DNA from: Formicarius rufipectus
Taxonomy: Eukaryota; Chordata; Aves; Passeriformes; Formicariidae
Direction of reading: 5' to 3'
Assembly: GCA_013399695.1 (NCBI GenBank)
Contig: VXAU01004438.1
Coordinates: 247,409-311,408, forward strand
DNA length: 64,000 nucleotides
Shown: in pieces, positions 20,971 to 32,737 of the stretch
Layout of the letters: each line of letters starts with the position of its first letter
How positions within the stretch are numbered: position 1 is the first letter of the stretch
Translations under genes and position numbers: made by a program
The notes under the pieces: model-generated
The model's input: only the letters and a program-made list of their open reading frames with translations
What the model was told of the DNA's origin: nothing
Databases searched by the model: none

Positions 20971-22539
20971 ATAAACCCTCATTCCCAGTTGAAAAACTGC
21001 TTGGAAATGATGACCAAATGAGAGTAAATGCTGAACTCTGCCAACACCTTGGCACAATGACCCTTTTTTGGGCAAACATCTTGTCAGAGAAGTGAAGTTT
21101 CATCCTTGATGAACGGAGCGAGATTCCCAGAGTGCCCCAGGGACATTTCACAGACTGCCCAAGTATTGACTTCAATCCCCTTTTGCCTCAGAGCTGTGAA
21201 AGGAACCAGGAGGAGCTGTGGGAAAGCACAGGACCCTCCCCAGCCCTGCACACTGCAAGGAAAAGAGGCAGAATTTATGGATATGGGTGGGAATGAATGC
21301 CTGTCTGCCACTGGCTCCAGTCATTCCCGAGCTCATTGACATCTCTGAAGGGGCTGCATTTCCCAGTTCTGTGCTTGAGAGCGGAGCAGAACCCACAGAA
21401 ATGTTGTGCTGTAGCACAGATGTTGGTTTTGAGGGGTATTTTGACAGAATAAACAGCGTTTTAACCCTGTGCCACCCCTGGTACTGTCACTGCTCGAGTG
21501 CTGTTCAAGCAGGATCTGCAGAGTCAGAGCTCTGCAAGTCATCAGAAGTCATTTAAAAATATAGAATTCTAAAATACAGCTGTCTGCAGGATGGGGCACA
21601 ATTCTCAGTAAGCATATTGGATAAAAATGAGAGGGGGAAAAAAAAAAAGGCCTGAACATCAATTATTGCTTTAGATTTCCACATAGGGGATAAATTGTTC
21701 TTCTTTTTAATTTCTGGGGTTGTTTGTCAATCACAGAGCAGGGTCCTAATCCAGAACAGCAGGTTTTTGTGTATAACCTGGGAATAGCTGAAGGCTGAGA
21801 AAATAAGGATGAGACTGAGACTGTGGACTGGCTAAGAAGACAAGTAACCTCACCCTCCAAAGCAGCCTTAAAAGGCTGTCCCCGGGGTTGTTCTCCAAGG
21901 GGGGGTGGGAAAGTCCACGGAGCAATTCTTTCCCACTAGATTTTTGCTGAGATACTGGAAGGAAAGTGGCAGAATTGGCGTGGCAGGGACTCATCAGCGT
22001 GGCCAGAGCTGGGCTGGTGTGATAAAACACCACCAAGCACCCGTTTCTAGGTAGACAATAGAATAAAAACGAGTCTGGGATAAAAGAATACTCTCGTTAT
22101 TGTCAGAGGTGTTGAGCAGAGCGGAGTCGGTCACTCCCAGACGTCGTGCTGAAGGATGATGGTAAAAGTGGGGCTGTGATCTGCAGCTGTGCAGGGCTGG
22201 GTGATCCTCATGCATGATGTGTGTTACATTCTGAAGGGTTTATTTTATTCCCGCAGATACATTTATGAGAGAGTTTCATGCTTGGGGGGTGGAAAAAAAG
22301 AAGTAATTTTTTTTAGAAAAAGCAATTTTCCCTTTTTACTAATACGGTGATAATTCAGGCTTTTAGATTATTGCTCCTGCTCTTCACTGAAATGGAAATT
22401 AAACAAACTTCAGCCTAACTAGAATCAGTTGGCACAAAAGTAAAAACCTAAGGAGAGGGAAAAGCTGTTAAGAGATTTAAACACACAACGAACGAGACCT
22501 TTTAGAGGAGATTAAAGTGTGTGACAAGCATTAGTATTT
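20971..22539. other. Unique sequence, no gene seen
   Basis: No transposon or exon is recognised. There is an A run at 21641-21650. Confidence 0.5.
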
Positions 22540-22950
22540 CAAGGTGCTGCGATCTACTCCTGGATTGATGTGCCTCAGAATGAGAGGAGGCACATTAAAA
22601 GCTCAAATCGTTCCGGCGGGTGTGAGACTGAATAGGAGCAATTACCAAATAGTTAAGGCATTAAATAAAAATTTGGGAGACCTGCAGCACGGGAGATTTC
22701 TTTGTGTGCTCAAACATCGGGGCTTCGAGCCTCTCCCTTGGAACACAAACTTGGTGAGACAACACTCGTGGTGGGGACTGGGAAGTCGGAAAGGACCGGT
22801 TCCAAGTTTCCTGTTGCGGTCTGGCACTTGGCGTGGCGAGAAAACATTATTCAGGGAGAGAAAAGAACATTAAAGGGTTTTTCTTTTCGTCATTTGAAGC
22901 CCCGGGCACCCGCAGGTGTGGGGTCGGGGCAGGGGGCAAATGTGCCCGGG
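22540..22950. other. Weak CpG cluster
   Basis: About 18 CpGs by eye over roughly 410 bases, denser than neighbouring sequence but less so than 16240-16680. No repeat family is recognised and the short frames are not convincing. Might be a decayed CpG-rich element or regulatory DNA. Confidence 0.3.
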
Positions 22951-25900
22951 GACCTCTGTGGTTTTGTGGAGCAGTGAAGCCTGAGATGCACAGCCCTCCA
23001 GGAGGGGCTTCTGCAGCAAAGAGTCATATCCCTCCTGAGCATCAGAGCAGAGTCCTCTCAGCCCCCCTTCAGGTGGTCTGGGGGGATCCAAAGTCGGGCA
23101 CAGCAGTTTTCCAGTGGAGTTCAGCTCAAAGTGTGGACAACTGGGATCAAAGAGCAAGCCCAGCTTCCTAATGGGGAGGGATCCAGCACTGGGAGAGCCC
23201 CAGTGTCCGGTCAAGCAGCCAAACAAACATTGAAAAGGCTTTTTTGAGTAGTTTTAAACAAAGTCCTAATTGGCAACGAGGGGCACAACTTTTATGAGCC
23301 TTGTTTGTGTTTCCTCCAATAATCAGAGAAAGAGGGGATGCTTAGAAGGAGGATGAGTTTTCCTGCCAGATTTGCTTTCACTGAACTCAGCTGAAGTTTT
23401 GCCACTGAACTAAGGAGGAGTCTCAAAGACCCTGAAATCCTATAAACTCATTAGCAAGAGACAAACGTGTGTGGGTTTGTGTTGAAACGTTAAAAAGGGG
23501 AATTCAGCTCATTAAAACTGCTTGAAACTCATGGAATTGGAGGGAGTGTTAGTCACCAAGTATGGTGAAATAAGCACTTCCCAACCTTTCAAACCTCCAC
23601 CCCTAAGTCAGTTGGTACTGGTTTTGGTTGCAGAATGAGAAGTGTTTTGATATTTTCAGCCTGTGTTTCCAAAGGAAAGTTTGCAGTGTGAAACCCCCTC
23701 TTGGTCTCCCAAGGACAGAGCCTGACCCATGTGTCTCACTGAACATTTACATGTTTTTCTTGCTTTCCACAACTTTTGGTTCTGTTAGTTTAGTAGGGTT
23801 GAACATCTCAATTTTATCAGGGTTGAACATCTCAATTTTATTAGTATTTCAGCCTGGTGGGTTCCCTGGGGAGCCAAAATAAAAGCAGCACGAGCTCTCA
23901 GTGACATTTGAGAGTTCACTGTATATATCCTGTTAATGAGAATCATGCCCTGAAACTGCCTCCCTTTGTGGCTGAAGTTAAAAATACCAGAGGGGCTCTC
24001 AGGACACTCATGTGGCTTTAATCTCAATGTATTTATCATAGTTGAGGAATCTCCATGTATTTTAGGAGCAAAGAAACTCAGGCTTGCTCAGAGCCCAAGG
24101 AGAGCAGCAGTTTTTGCCAGAAATTATTTATTGAGCAGCCAGAGCTGAATGTACAAAGCATTTTGCTGCAAGGACTGCAGAATCAAGACAGTGATAATAA
24201 TAATAACCCCCCCCCTCCAATTAAACACACTTACTGAAGTTGCTTTCAGGATGTTTCTCATGAGTATCCCATCAACACCTGGAATATTTTCTTTTCTTGG
24301 CTAAGTCCAGATGAATTTCCCAGTCTTTGGTAGAAGAAAATAATAAATTGTCATCCCCAACACAAACATTTCCTGTTTAAAAAGGCTCAGTCACGATTTT
24401 GACATTTCTTTCTGAAGGCTGTGGTGGAATTGTTTGTGATATTTGGCTTGCCATGGAAAATGAAGTATTTTTATTTTTTAAACAAAGGTGTTTTAATGAT
24501 CTTTATTGCATATTGTCTTGGTGCTGGATATGGGATCGTGTTAGGATCAGATCTGACTCAAACATTGAACCCTTCTCCTGGACAGGTGGGCCAGATGAAC
24601 ATTTTTAGTTGTATTTTCTTTTAAGGAAGAGAACAACATTTGTTCAAACCCAAGTTTGTTGCTGGCATTTGTGCATTGCCATTTCAGTAGGCAAACCCTC
24701 TGATATTCCCCCAGCAGAGCTCTGATAACTTGTATTTACACATTTCTGCGGGATACAAACTTGAAACTCTTTCCTGCTGGAAAAGTCACTCCTGCAATTC
24801 CCTCCACACGATTTCCAGCTGCTGCTTCCCTGTTGGAAAAGGGTCTTGGAAAGGTCTCACAAAGCAGGCATGGGGCAGGACCTGCCGGGCGAGGCCTTTG
24901 CTGAATTTTGCTGCTTTCAGGAAACATCTCCCAGATGTAACTGGGCTTTTTTCACACCCCTTTTGGTGAGAGAGGTGATTTTTAAGGTCAGTAAAACTGT
25001 TGCTGTACCTTGATGAGAAGTGGAATTCAAGAACAGCTTTCCAGAGATTGTTGTAGTTTTGGTCTCGTGCTTTATGTAAAGAGATAAAACATTATTAATC
25101 ATATGCAAAGAGAGTATAATAATTTCCCTCCTTCCAAGCACTGGCATTACTGCTGGCCATGCTGGGGCTTTCACACATGACCTTTCTAAACAGTGCTTAG
25201 AACTAAAAAGCTTCTGTTTGTGTTCTTGGGACTTGGCTTCTTTAAAAGCAAATGTCGTATCCCAATTATTCTGTATGGGCAGGTTGTCTTCAGAGTGTGT
25301 CAGAGGATCAGAGTAATCCAATAAATTGATATATTAGTGCTTTATCATTCACAGACCAGCCACTGTGGAGGTGACAATGAAGTTTGCACACAATTAAAAA
25401 TAAAAACTCTCTCCATGAGCTTCCATTGCAGCCAGAGTTGAGCAGAACCACACTGTAAATATAAAGTAAAAACAAAACCACTGCACTTTTATTCTGACAT
25501 ATTCCTTTAATTATGGATTCATTTCAGAACTCAGAGGGGGAAAAATGATGTTATTTGTGTTATTTCTTTGGCATTTGGTTGTTTGTTATTGGGTGTTGTT
25601 TCTTTGGCAATTTTGATGGAGCTCTTGAAAAAAACCTAAACAAAAGCCCGTGTTTGAGTCCTGTCCTTATGCTTTGATCTAACAAGGAGTCAGGAGACAA
25701 GCTCTTAGAGTTATTATGGAAGTAGGTTGAGTCTGTGTGAGGAACCTGAGAGGAAAACTCCTTTATTTTATAACAAATTAACTCTTGAGATGTTCCCAAA
25801 AATACCTGTTATTCAGAGGGGCAATAAATAAATAAGCTGATAACACTGTAAGCACTCCATTCTTGTCGAGGGAGATGCTGTGCTGATTTCTGTGCTGATT

Positions 25901-26576
25901 CCACACATGGATTCTCTACAATTAATAACATCAATCTGCTATTAATTTGATTAGTTTTTCTTCAATCACCCCTGACTCCAGCTTGAATAAAACCCACTTA
26001 GTGGGCTGGGCCTCTTAGTCTTGTGGAAAAGCCCCTGATTTATGTATTAGTAGATAGTTTAACACCCAGTCCCTGCTGCAGAGCCAGGCAGGGATGACTG
26101 GGGGTGTGGGAGTGGAGGAGTCTCTGCTCAGAGCAGAGCTATCCCAGGAGGAATCACAGAGGAGCTGCAGCCTGGGAAGGGAAGGGGCAGCAGAGAGAGC
26201 AGCTGTGGTGTTTAATTCCTTCTGTGCTCCGGGATGGAGAGGTTCCTGTGCCCCTGGGAAGAGCTGAAGGAGGAGCTGCTTCCAGCAGCAGCTCTGTCTC
26301 GGAATCAGGAACGAGCTGGAGGTTCCAAGTCTGACTGAGCCATGACACCTGAAAGGGGACGAGTGACTCCCCCGTGTGCTCCCCTGCTTTGGGATGTTTC
26401 TCCTTTGCCAATGGATCAGTGCCCAGAAGGTGCAAGGAGGCTCAGTGCTGTGGTCATTGCTCCCAGGCAGTTGGAAGCTGTGCTGTCCAGGAGCTCCAGC
26501 TGGGAACATGCTGCCTCCTGATGCTGCTCCTGCTGCTGCCTTGGGATGTTGTTCCTCCCGGGTGTTGCTGAAGCAG
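22951..26576. other. Unique sequence with two small repeats
   Basis: AT-rich intergenic-type DNA. A 24-bp direct duplication (gggttgaacatctcaatttt start) occupies 23796-23819 and 23820-23843. A short (taa)n plus C9 run is at about 24195-24214. No splice-bounded frame is recognised. Confidence 0.5.
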
Positions 26577-26940
26577 CAATTTCTGTGCCCTCCTGGCATT
26601 CCAGAGGGGGTTTCTTGCAATTTCTGTGGCCTCCAGATGTTCCAGAGGGGGTTTCTTGCAATTTCTGTGCCCTCCAGATGTTCCAGAGGGGGTTTCTTGC
26701 AATTTCTGAGCCCTCTAGGCATCGCATAGGGGGTTTCTTGCAATTTTTGTGCCCTCCAGGCATTGCAGAGGGGGTTTCTTGTAGGCTGCAATTTCTGTGC
26801 CCTCCAGGCATTGCAGAGGGCGTTTCTTGCAATTTCTGTGCCCTCCAGGCATTCCAGAGGGGGTTTCTTGCAGGCTACAATTTCTGTGTTCTCAGGAATT
26901 CCAGAGGGGTTTCTTGCAATTTCTGTTTCTCCCAGTTTCC
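26577..26940. repeat. 41-bp minisatellite, about 8.5 copies
   Basis: Units start at 26577, 26618, 26659, 26700, 26741, 26789, 26830, 26878 and 26917 (partial). Each begins 'caatttctgtgccctcc' and ends 'gagggggtttcttg'. Two 7-bp linkers (taggctg at 26782-26788 and caggcta at 26871-26877) follow units 5 and 7. Units 2 and 3 share 'atgttcc' where most others have 'cattcc' or 'cattgc'. Because 41 is not a multiple of three, frames rotate through the array. The 357-codon minus-strand frame across it (26015-27088) is a by-product of low stop content and not a gene. Confidence 0.9.
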
Positions 26941-27371
26941 CCGTGGTTGTTCCCTCTGCCACCCGAGCCTCTGTGGTTCCACACTCAGGAGCACCAAACT
27001 CACCAACCCTGGAGCTTGTCAACACCCTGCATGGATTTGGGGTGGACTCACACAAAAAGCAAGCACTTTCTCCGTGGGATTTTTCCATTTTACCTCAAGC
27101 TCTTTGCTGGAGTCACTGCCAGTGCTGAGGATGAGGTGATGAGCTCCCTCCAATCCACACAGGCTTGTTGGTGGGAAGGATCCTGTCGGTGTGTCCCGTG
27201 GGGAGACTTGTCAGTGCAAGCACTGGGTGTTGGAGTTGGGGCCAGGAGAGGTGGGTGCTCCTCTTCTCTCCCAGCATCTGAAACTTCACCCTCAGCCAAT
27301 GTTTCCTGGAAACTCGATCCAGCAGCTGCCCTGGGATCCCAACAGAACTATGGTGATGGACTCAGTGATTC
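26941..27371. other. Unique flank of minisatellite
   Basis: GC-moderate sequence between the minisatellite and a CR1. All-frame openness continues from the array but shows no domain. Confidence 0.4.
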
Positions 27372-27763
27372 AGACTGGAGAAGGGAAGGATCCAGGGACA
27401 CCTCAGAGCCCCTTCCAGAGCCTAAAGGGGCTCCAGGAGAGCTGGAGAGGGACTGGGGACAAGGGAGGGAGAGACAGGACACAGAGAATGGCTTCCCAGT
27501 GCCAGAGGGCAGGGATGGGGGGGATACTGGGAAGGAACTGCTGGCTGGGAGGGTGGGCAGGCCCTGGCACAGGGTGGGCAGAGAAGCTGTGGCTGCCCCT
27601 GGATCCCTGGAAGTGTCCAAGGACAGGTTGGATGGGGCTTGGAGCCCCCTGGGCTGGTGGGAGGTGTCCCTGCCCGTGGCAGGGGGTGGAAAGGGATGAT
27701 CTTTAAGGTCTCTTCAGTCCAAACCATTTTGGGATTCCATGAGTTTATGATTCTGTGATTCTC
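27372..27763 (+). mobile_element. CR1 LINE fragment, 3' end with tail, sense
   Basis: Sense CR1 extending further 5' than most: 'ctggagaagggaaggatcc', 'gagccccttccagagcc', 'cctaaaggggctccaggag', the full downstream block series and the 3' tail 'gattccatgagtttatgattctgtgattc', in pieces up to 27763. It is highly similar to 13487-13806 and 29515-30140 in its shared part, which suggests related recent copies. Confidence 0.9.
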
Positions 27764-28205
27764 CCCTCCTGGTTTCTCTCTGAAGGGGATTGAGGTTCTC
27801 GGGAAGCTGCACAAACAGAACTCAGAAGTGATATGAAAGCAGAATGTAGGAAGCTGCAGAACAGAGCAAAGCTGTGTTATGTGAAAAGCTCCAGAGTATA
27901 AATTTAAAAACTATACAAAATCTTTATTTATAGATTTCGATTTTAGTCATCCAGCTCTTTAACTCTGCAGACAACAAGGCAGATGAGCTCGCTCTGGGAA
28001 ACTGCTTCAAGCACACCAGCTCTTTCTATGGAGCAGATGGCTCTGGGAGCACACACAGGACTTGATTTAGGGATTATTTGCCTTTGTTACCACTTGCTAA
28101 ATATATCCTGAAGTCCCTTTGTGGAAGCCTGGTTTGCAGTTGTTAACCTGAGTGAGTGGAGTGAAGCCAGCGTGGGAACATCTGGATTTACTGCAGTTCC
28201 TGGAG
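27764..28205. other. Unique sequence, no gene seen
   Basis: AT-rich spacer between two CR1 elements of opposite orientation. Nothing else is recognised. Confidence 0.5.
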
Positions 28206-28382
28206 TCACAGAATCATGGGATGCTTTGGGTTGGAAGGGAATTTAAAGATCATCCACTTCCACCTCCTGCCATGGGCAGGGACACCTCCCACCAACCCAG
28301 GTTGCTCCAAACCCTGTGCAACCCAGCCTTGGACACTTCCAGGGCTCCAGGGGCAGCCACAGCTTCTCTGGGCACCAGTTCC
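28206..28382 (-). mobile_element. CR1 LINE 3' fragment, antisense
   Basis: Reverse complement of the CR1 3' end: 'cacagaatcatgggatgctt', 'gggttggaagggaattt', 'ctgccatgggcagggacacc', 'ccaacccaggttgctcc', 'gggcagccacagcttctctg'. 5' truncated. Confidence 0.9.
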
Positions 28383-29514
28383 ACCTTCAATTATTATTAG
28401 TTTTTTACTTTTAGATGTGCTTTTCTCTGTCAAACACTGAGAAGGGACATGGGTATGGCTCAGCTCTCCGAGCAGTGAATGGCTGAAAGCAGACACCTGG
28501 TGTTGGGTGACTTCAGCACTCACCATTCACTCAGGACAGCTCACACTTTGTCCTCCTGACTAGGAACCTGCATTTGCAACATCTGGCCTGCTGTGTTTGC
28601 AGGTGTAAATGCTGCTGCTCTCAGGTTCTGGCCCCTGTCCTTGTCTGTGATGGTGACAATGGTGCCTGGAACTCCTTGCCAGGACCACAGCCCCGTGTGT
28701 CTGTGTGTTTGCTCTCCATAAATACAGCTCCATCCCTGCTCCTGGAATTCGGAGGCAGTCCTGGCTTTTTGGTTTGAGGGGGAAAAAAAAATCCTGAATA
28801 TACATCAGGATGTCTGGAACAAACTGTAAACATGCACAGTGTCTTTTCTAGGAACTGGGGCAGAAATAATGATTCATAAACTTAAATAAATATGTCCTTA
28901 CATAATTTTAAACCTTTCAGGCCAGGAGGACTCTTTGTGCCTTTGTGCATTTTGTGTTCTTAGAATTACACACACCGTTTAGATGAGGCCTGTGTTGCTA
29001 AAGGAAACCCTGACAATACAAAACACAAAGTGTAAAAAGAAGGTCTGTATTTCATTTTTCCCCTTCCGAGTCCTTCTGTATCACCAGAGTGAGAGAAAAT
29101 TCTAGAGGCAAATGCTGAAGGCTGACAGTGGCAATGAAGTGGTGGGCTGTGACTAGAGAATAATATCATTTCATGAAGTGGCTGTATAAAAGAGGCAAAA
29201 TGTGTCTGCTTGTTGACAGAAAGAATATCCCAGAGATGAGCTTGAGACCAGTCATTATTTTAATATGGACAGCATGAGGATTTTATAACACAACTGATTT
29301 GTGCTCAGTATTTAAATTAAACACACAAATTGCATTATTAGATGAATGAATTCTCTCTGATGCTGAAACATCCCTGAATCTTTTCAAATCATGATGCTCC
29401 TCTGTCACACGTGGTGTTTTATGAGATGGGATTGTCCCCACAGAACCAAAAGAAACTGAGGGAATGTATTATTTATAAAAGTAGGACTTTTATAAATGTC
29501 CCTGGGGACAAGGA
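28383..29514. other. Unique sequence, no gene seen
   Basis: No repeat or gene is recognised; A9 run near 28781. 28840-29360 is AT-rich. Confidence 0.5.
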
Positions 29515-30140
29515 CCTGTGGGGGTGGGTGGGCAAGAAGCTCAACATGACCCCCCCAGTGCCCTGGGCTGGTCCCACAGCGTGGGCAGCAGGACAAGGGG
29601 GATTGTGCCCCTCTGCCCCCCCCAGGTGAGACCCCCCTGCAGAGCTGCCCCAGCCCTGGGGACAACAGCACAAGGACCTGGAGCTGCTGGAGGGTCCAGA
29701 GGAGACCATGGAGATGCTGCAGGGCTGGAGCCCCTCTGCTCTGGAGCCAGGCTGGGACAGCTGAGGGGTCACCTGGAGAGGAGAAGGATCCAGGGAGACC
29801 TGAGAGCCCCTTCCAGTGCCTAAAGGGGCTCCAGGAGAGCTGGAGAGGGATTTGGGACAAGGCATGGAGGGACAGGACACAGGGAATGGCTTCCCAGTGC
29901 CAGAGGGCAGGGCTGGGTGGGATATTGGGAAGGAATTGGTGTCTGGGAGGGTGGGCAGGCCCTGGCACAGGGTGGGCAGAGAAGCTGTGGCTGCCCCTGG
30001 ATCCCTGGAAGTGTCCAAGGGCAGGTTGGATGGGGCTTGGAGCCACCAGGGCTGGTGGAAGGTGTCCCTGCCTGTGGCAGGGGGTGGGATGGGATGAGCT
30101 CTAAAGTCCCTTCCAACCCAAACCATTCCATGATTTTTAT
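29515..30140 (+). mobile_element. Longest CR1 fragment, sense, 3' end
   Basis: The longest continuous CR1 fragment in the window, about 0.6 kb. It starts in the 'gggcaagaagctcaacatg' block (29530-29548), passes 'caggtgagacccccctgcag', 'gcacaaggacctggagctgc', 'ggagaggagaaggatccagg', 'gagccccttccagtgcc', and ends 'aaccattccatgatttt' at 30140. It still lies entirely in the 3' region of CR1, so there is no reverse transcriptase coding. Open frames of 100-217 codons across it on both strands are shadows. Confidence 0.9.
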
Positions 30141-31061
30141 TTGAGGGAATTGTGACCTGGATCAGTGCTGTGGCACAGAAATAGCAGGTAGAAGCTTAGT
30201 ATAAGTAATTTAAAGGTTTGAGCTGTTTCATTTCCATATAATCAGATATATAATCAGCGAAGCAGATATTTAAATTGAGCAGCTAAAATGTGTACTAAGA
30301 AAGTGAAAGACTGTCTGGTTTGGGAGCAGTTTGAAAACTGCTTTGGAGAGCAGTTCTTGTATTTTCTGGAGACCACATTCTGGTTTCTCCTTTTGGCAAA
30401 GGTGTCATCTTCTTGTGTGCTGGTTTTTGGTTCTCATGCTTGCCAAATACCATCTCTAGCTCAATGTTTTTATGAAAAACTAGGTTTAAAAGTAAATTTT
30501 ACTTTGGCAGTCTAACTTCAGCTCTGAAAACACTGGTGTTTGCTGTGCAAACAACCCCTGGGGAAGCTTCCAATTATGACCTCAGAACTCCTCAACTTAA
30601 AAAAAAAACCCCTACAAGAAAGTAAAGGAGATTCCTTGCCTTCAGTATTTTACTGCATTCTCTTTTAAAAGCACAGATTGCATTAGATAAAAATTAGCTT
30701 AATGAGATCTGCATATCTTATCAGAGTATTTCACCTCCCTGAAGCTGATAAGAGTTTTTCCAGAATAAGCACTGCATGGATCAAAGCTCCTGAAATAAAG
30801 AAGGGGGTTGTTTCGCATCTTTTTTTAAAAAAAAAAACTCAATAATTTGAGGTCTGAGCTTTCAGTGGCCACAAACAGAAACAAATCTCTGTGCTGAACT
30901 GACCCAGATCCCTGAAACACCTGGGATGTCAAGGGTGTGGGGTAAAGAGGGGCTGTGAAATCCAGATGGTGGGCTTTGGGAAGGTCACTCCACGTGTCCC
31001 ACCGGGGTGTTTTGGCTTCAGGTGTTGTCAGGAGTCACCTGGCAGGTTCAGAGACAATTCT
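30141..31061. other. Unique AT-rich sequence, no gene seen
   Basis: AT-rich with A runs at about 30599-30609 and 30826-30838. No gene or known transposon. Confidence 0.5.
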
Positions 31062-31174
31062 GGAGAGAGAAAGAAGAGAAGAGAAGAGAAGAGAAGAGAA
31101 GAGAAGAGAAGAGAAGAGAAGAGAAGAGAAGAGAAGAGAAGAGAAGAGAAGAGAAGAGAAGAGAAGAGAAGAAA
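31062..31174. repeat. (GAGAA)n microsatellite in a 113-base purine tract
   Basis: Positions 31076-31170 are 19 perfect GAGAA pentamers. With flanks, 31062-31174 contains only purines on the plus strand. Long purine mirror-type tracts can form triplex (H-DNA). Near-perfect units imply a young, probably length-polymorphic array. Open frames rich in KREE or in LFSSL across it are artefacts. Confidence 0.95.
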
Positions 31175-31474
31175 TCCCTCTGCTGGAACTTGGGGCCTGT
31201 CTCAGGCTCCATCCCCTGGAATTGGCAGGAGAGTCACAGCTAAAGGCTGTGGACATTCTCCTTCTTCATGGAACTGTGGAATTAGTTCCTTTGGTTTTTT
31301 GGTGAGAGCCCAGCAGAGCCACCCCCTGGGAAAGGGAGTGTCAGGGTATTCATTCCTCCTTGGAAATCTGAGGGATCTCCAACACAGCCCCTGGGCAGAG
31401 CTCCTGGGACAGGAGCCACGAGGATGGGATGTGCTGAAGTGCTGAAGGCCACGTGCCAGCCAGGAAGGGATCCC
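31175..31474. other. Unique spacer, no gene seen
   Basis: Three hundred bases between the pentamer array and a CR1 tip. Nothing is recognised. Confidence 0.4.
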
Positions 31475-31575
31475 AGAACTCCCAGCCTGGTCTCATGGAA
31501 GGTGTCCCTGCCCATGGAATGGGATGGGCTTCCAAAGGTCCTTCCAACCCACCCCATTCTGTGGTTCCATGGGTG
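31475..31575 (+). mobile_element. CR1 LINE 3' tip, sense
   Basis: Short sense CR1 end: 'cctggtctcatggaaggtg', 'tccctgcccatggaatggg', 'ggtccttccaacccacccc' and the tail remnant 'attctgtggttccatggg'. Degraded. Confidence 0.75.
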
Positions 31576-31660
31576 TGTTTTGCAGCTCAGAGCTGGGATG
31601 GTCCCACTGAGGAACCGAGCTCCAGGTAGTGAGTTATGCACATCCAGCCCTTGAAACCTT

Positions 31661-31702
31661 CAAACAAACAAACAAACAAACAAACAAACAAACAAACAAA
31701 CA
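31661..31702. repeat. (CAAA)n microsatellite
   Basis: About ten and a half perfect CAAA units. Short tandem repeat, likely polymorphic. Confidence 0.95.
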
Positions 31703-32737
31703 GATAAATTCACAGGTTACAGACAAAGGGTCTTTTTTTTCCCTGCTGCCAACAAGCTGTGAGGGCAGTGCCTCGGAGCAAAACCCAAAAGCACATTTGT
31801 AGAACACAACTGAGGAACCAGAAACGAGTGGCACAATTTTGACCAACTTTTCCACCGAGTTTTACAGTGTTTATTTAGGCAAGTGGCTATTTCTTTTAAA
31901 CTTTACTGCTCCTTTTCTGTCACTTTTAACGGGGCTTTGGTCTCTTTTCAAATTTTGAATTTTGAAAGGAACACAGTGAAAGAAAAGTGGAGGTTTGAAG
32001 GAGGAGGAGGAGATGGGGACACTGTGAAAGGGGAAATTTGTTGGGTAAATGAGGACAGGAGGGTTTGGTGTGTCAGGGAAGAGTCAAAAGCCCCACGCAA
32101 AGGCAAAGAAGAGTCACCCTGTGCCCTGTGAGGTGCTGGAGTGGTGACCTGCTCCCCACATGCATGAGGTGCTTCCAGTGGTAGGTCACCTCCTTCAGTT
32201 ATCAGCTAAATGTGTGTTTTTACTGTCATTTCAACGTGCTCATCTCCTGGTTGCTGATGATTGACCACCCCCCTTCGCTGCCTTCATTTCTGTTCCCACT
32301 TCCTGCCTTGAAACAACCACAGGGAGACAACTGGGAGCTGGATCCATTCACACTGCCCAGGAGATGGCACCTCTGGTGGAAGGTTTATTTGCCCATGTGA
32401 CATCACTGCTCTTCAGGTGCCAGTAATTGTAAACATCCCTTGTTTTCAATTCTTTGGGCCTTTAATCTCATTAGGAGAATATCAGACGTTAAATCTTTTA
32501 AGCAGCATTAGGAGGGTGTGTGCTTATCCATAACATATGAGAAGCCCAGTCAGTGCCCACCACCCACCTTGGCCAACACAGGGGCTGTTTGGCCACTTGC
32601 TGAAAAATGAGATTTGACTCCACCAGGGCTCTGCTGGCAAAAGGGGGTTGTGCCATGAGGAAAAGGAGGCTTCAAAATGCCCCTGAGGGCACCAAGCAGG
32701 GAGGGAGGGGCAGGTCACAACACAAGGAGCATGGAGC
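31703..32737. other. Unique sequence, no gene seen
   Basis: No repeat family or exon is recognised. A purine-rich patch is at 31975-32030. Confidence 0.5.

Noticed and set aside
22722..22745. T-arm-like 'ttcgagcc' as part of a tRNA
   Set aside because: Stem does not pair properly and there is no upstream D-arm or acceptor stem.
26015..27088. 357-codon minus-strand frame, the longest N-free open frame
   Set aside because: Crosses a 41-bp minisatellite (not a multiple of three) with rotating frames; flanks show no domain, and overlapping plus-strand frames are also open.
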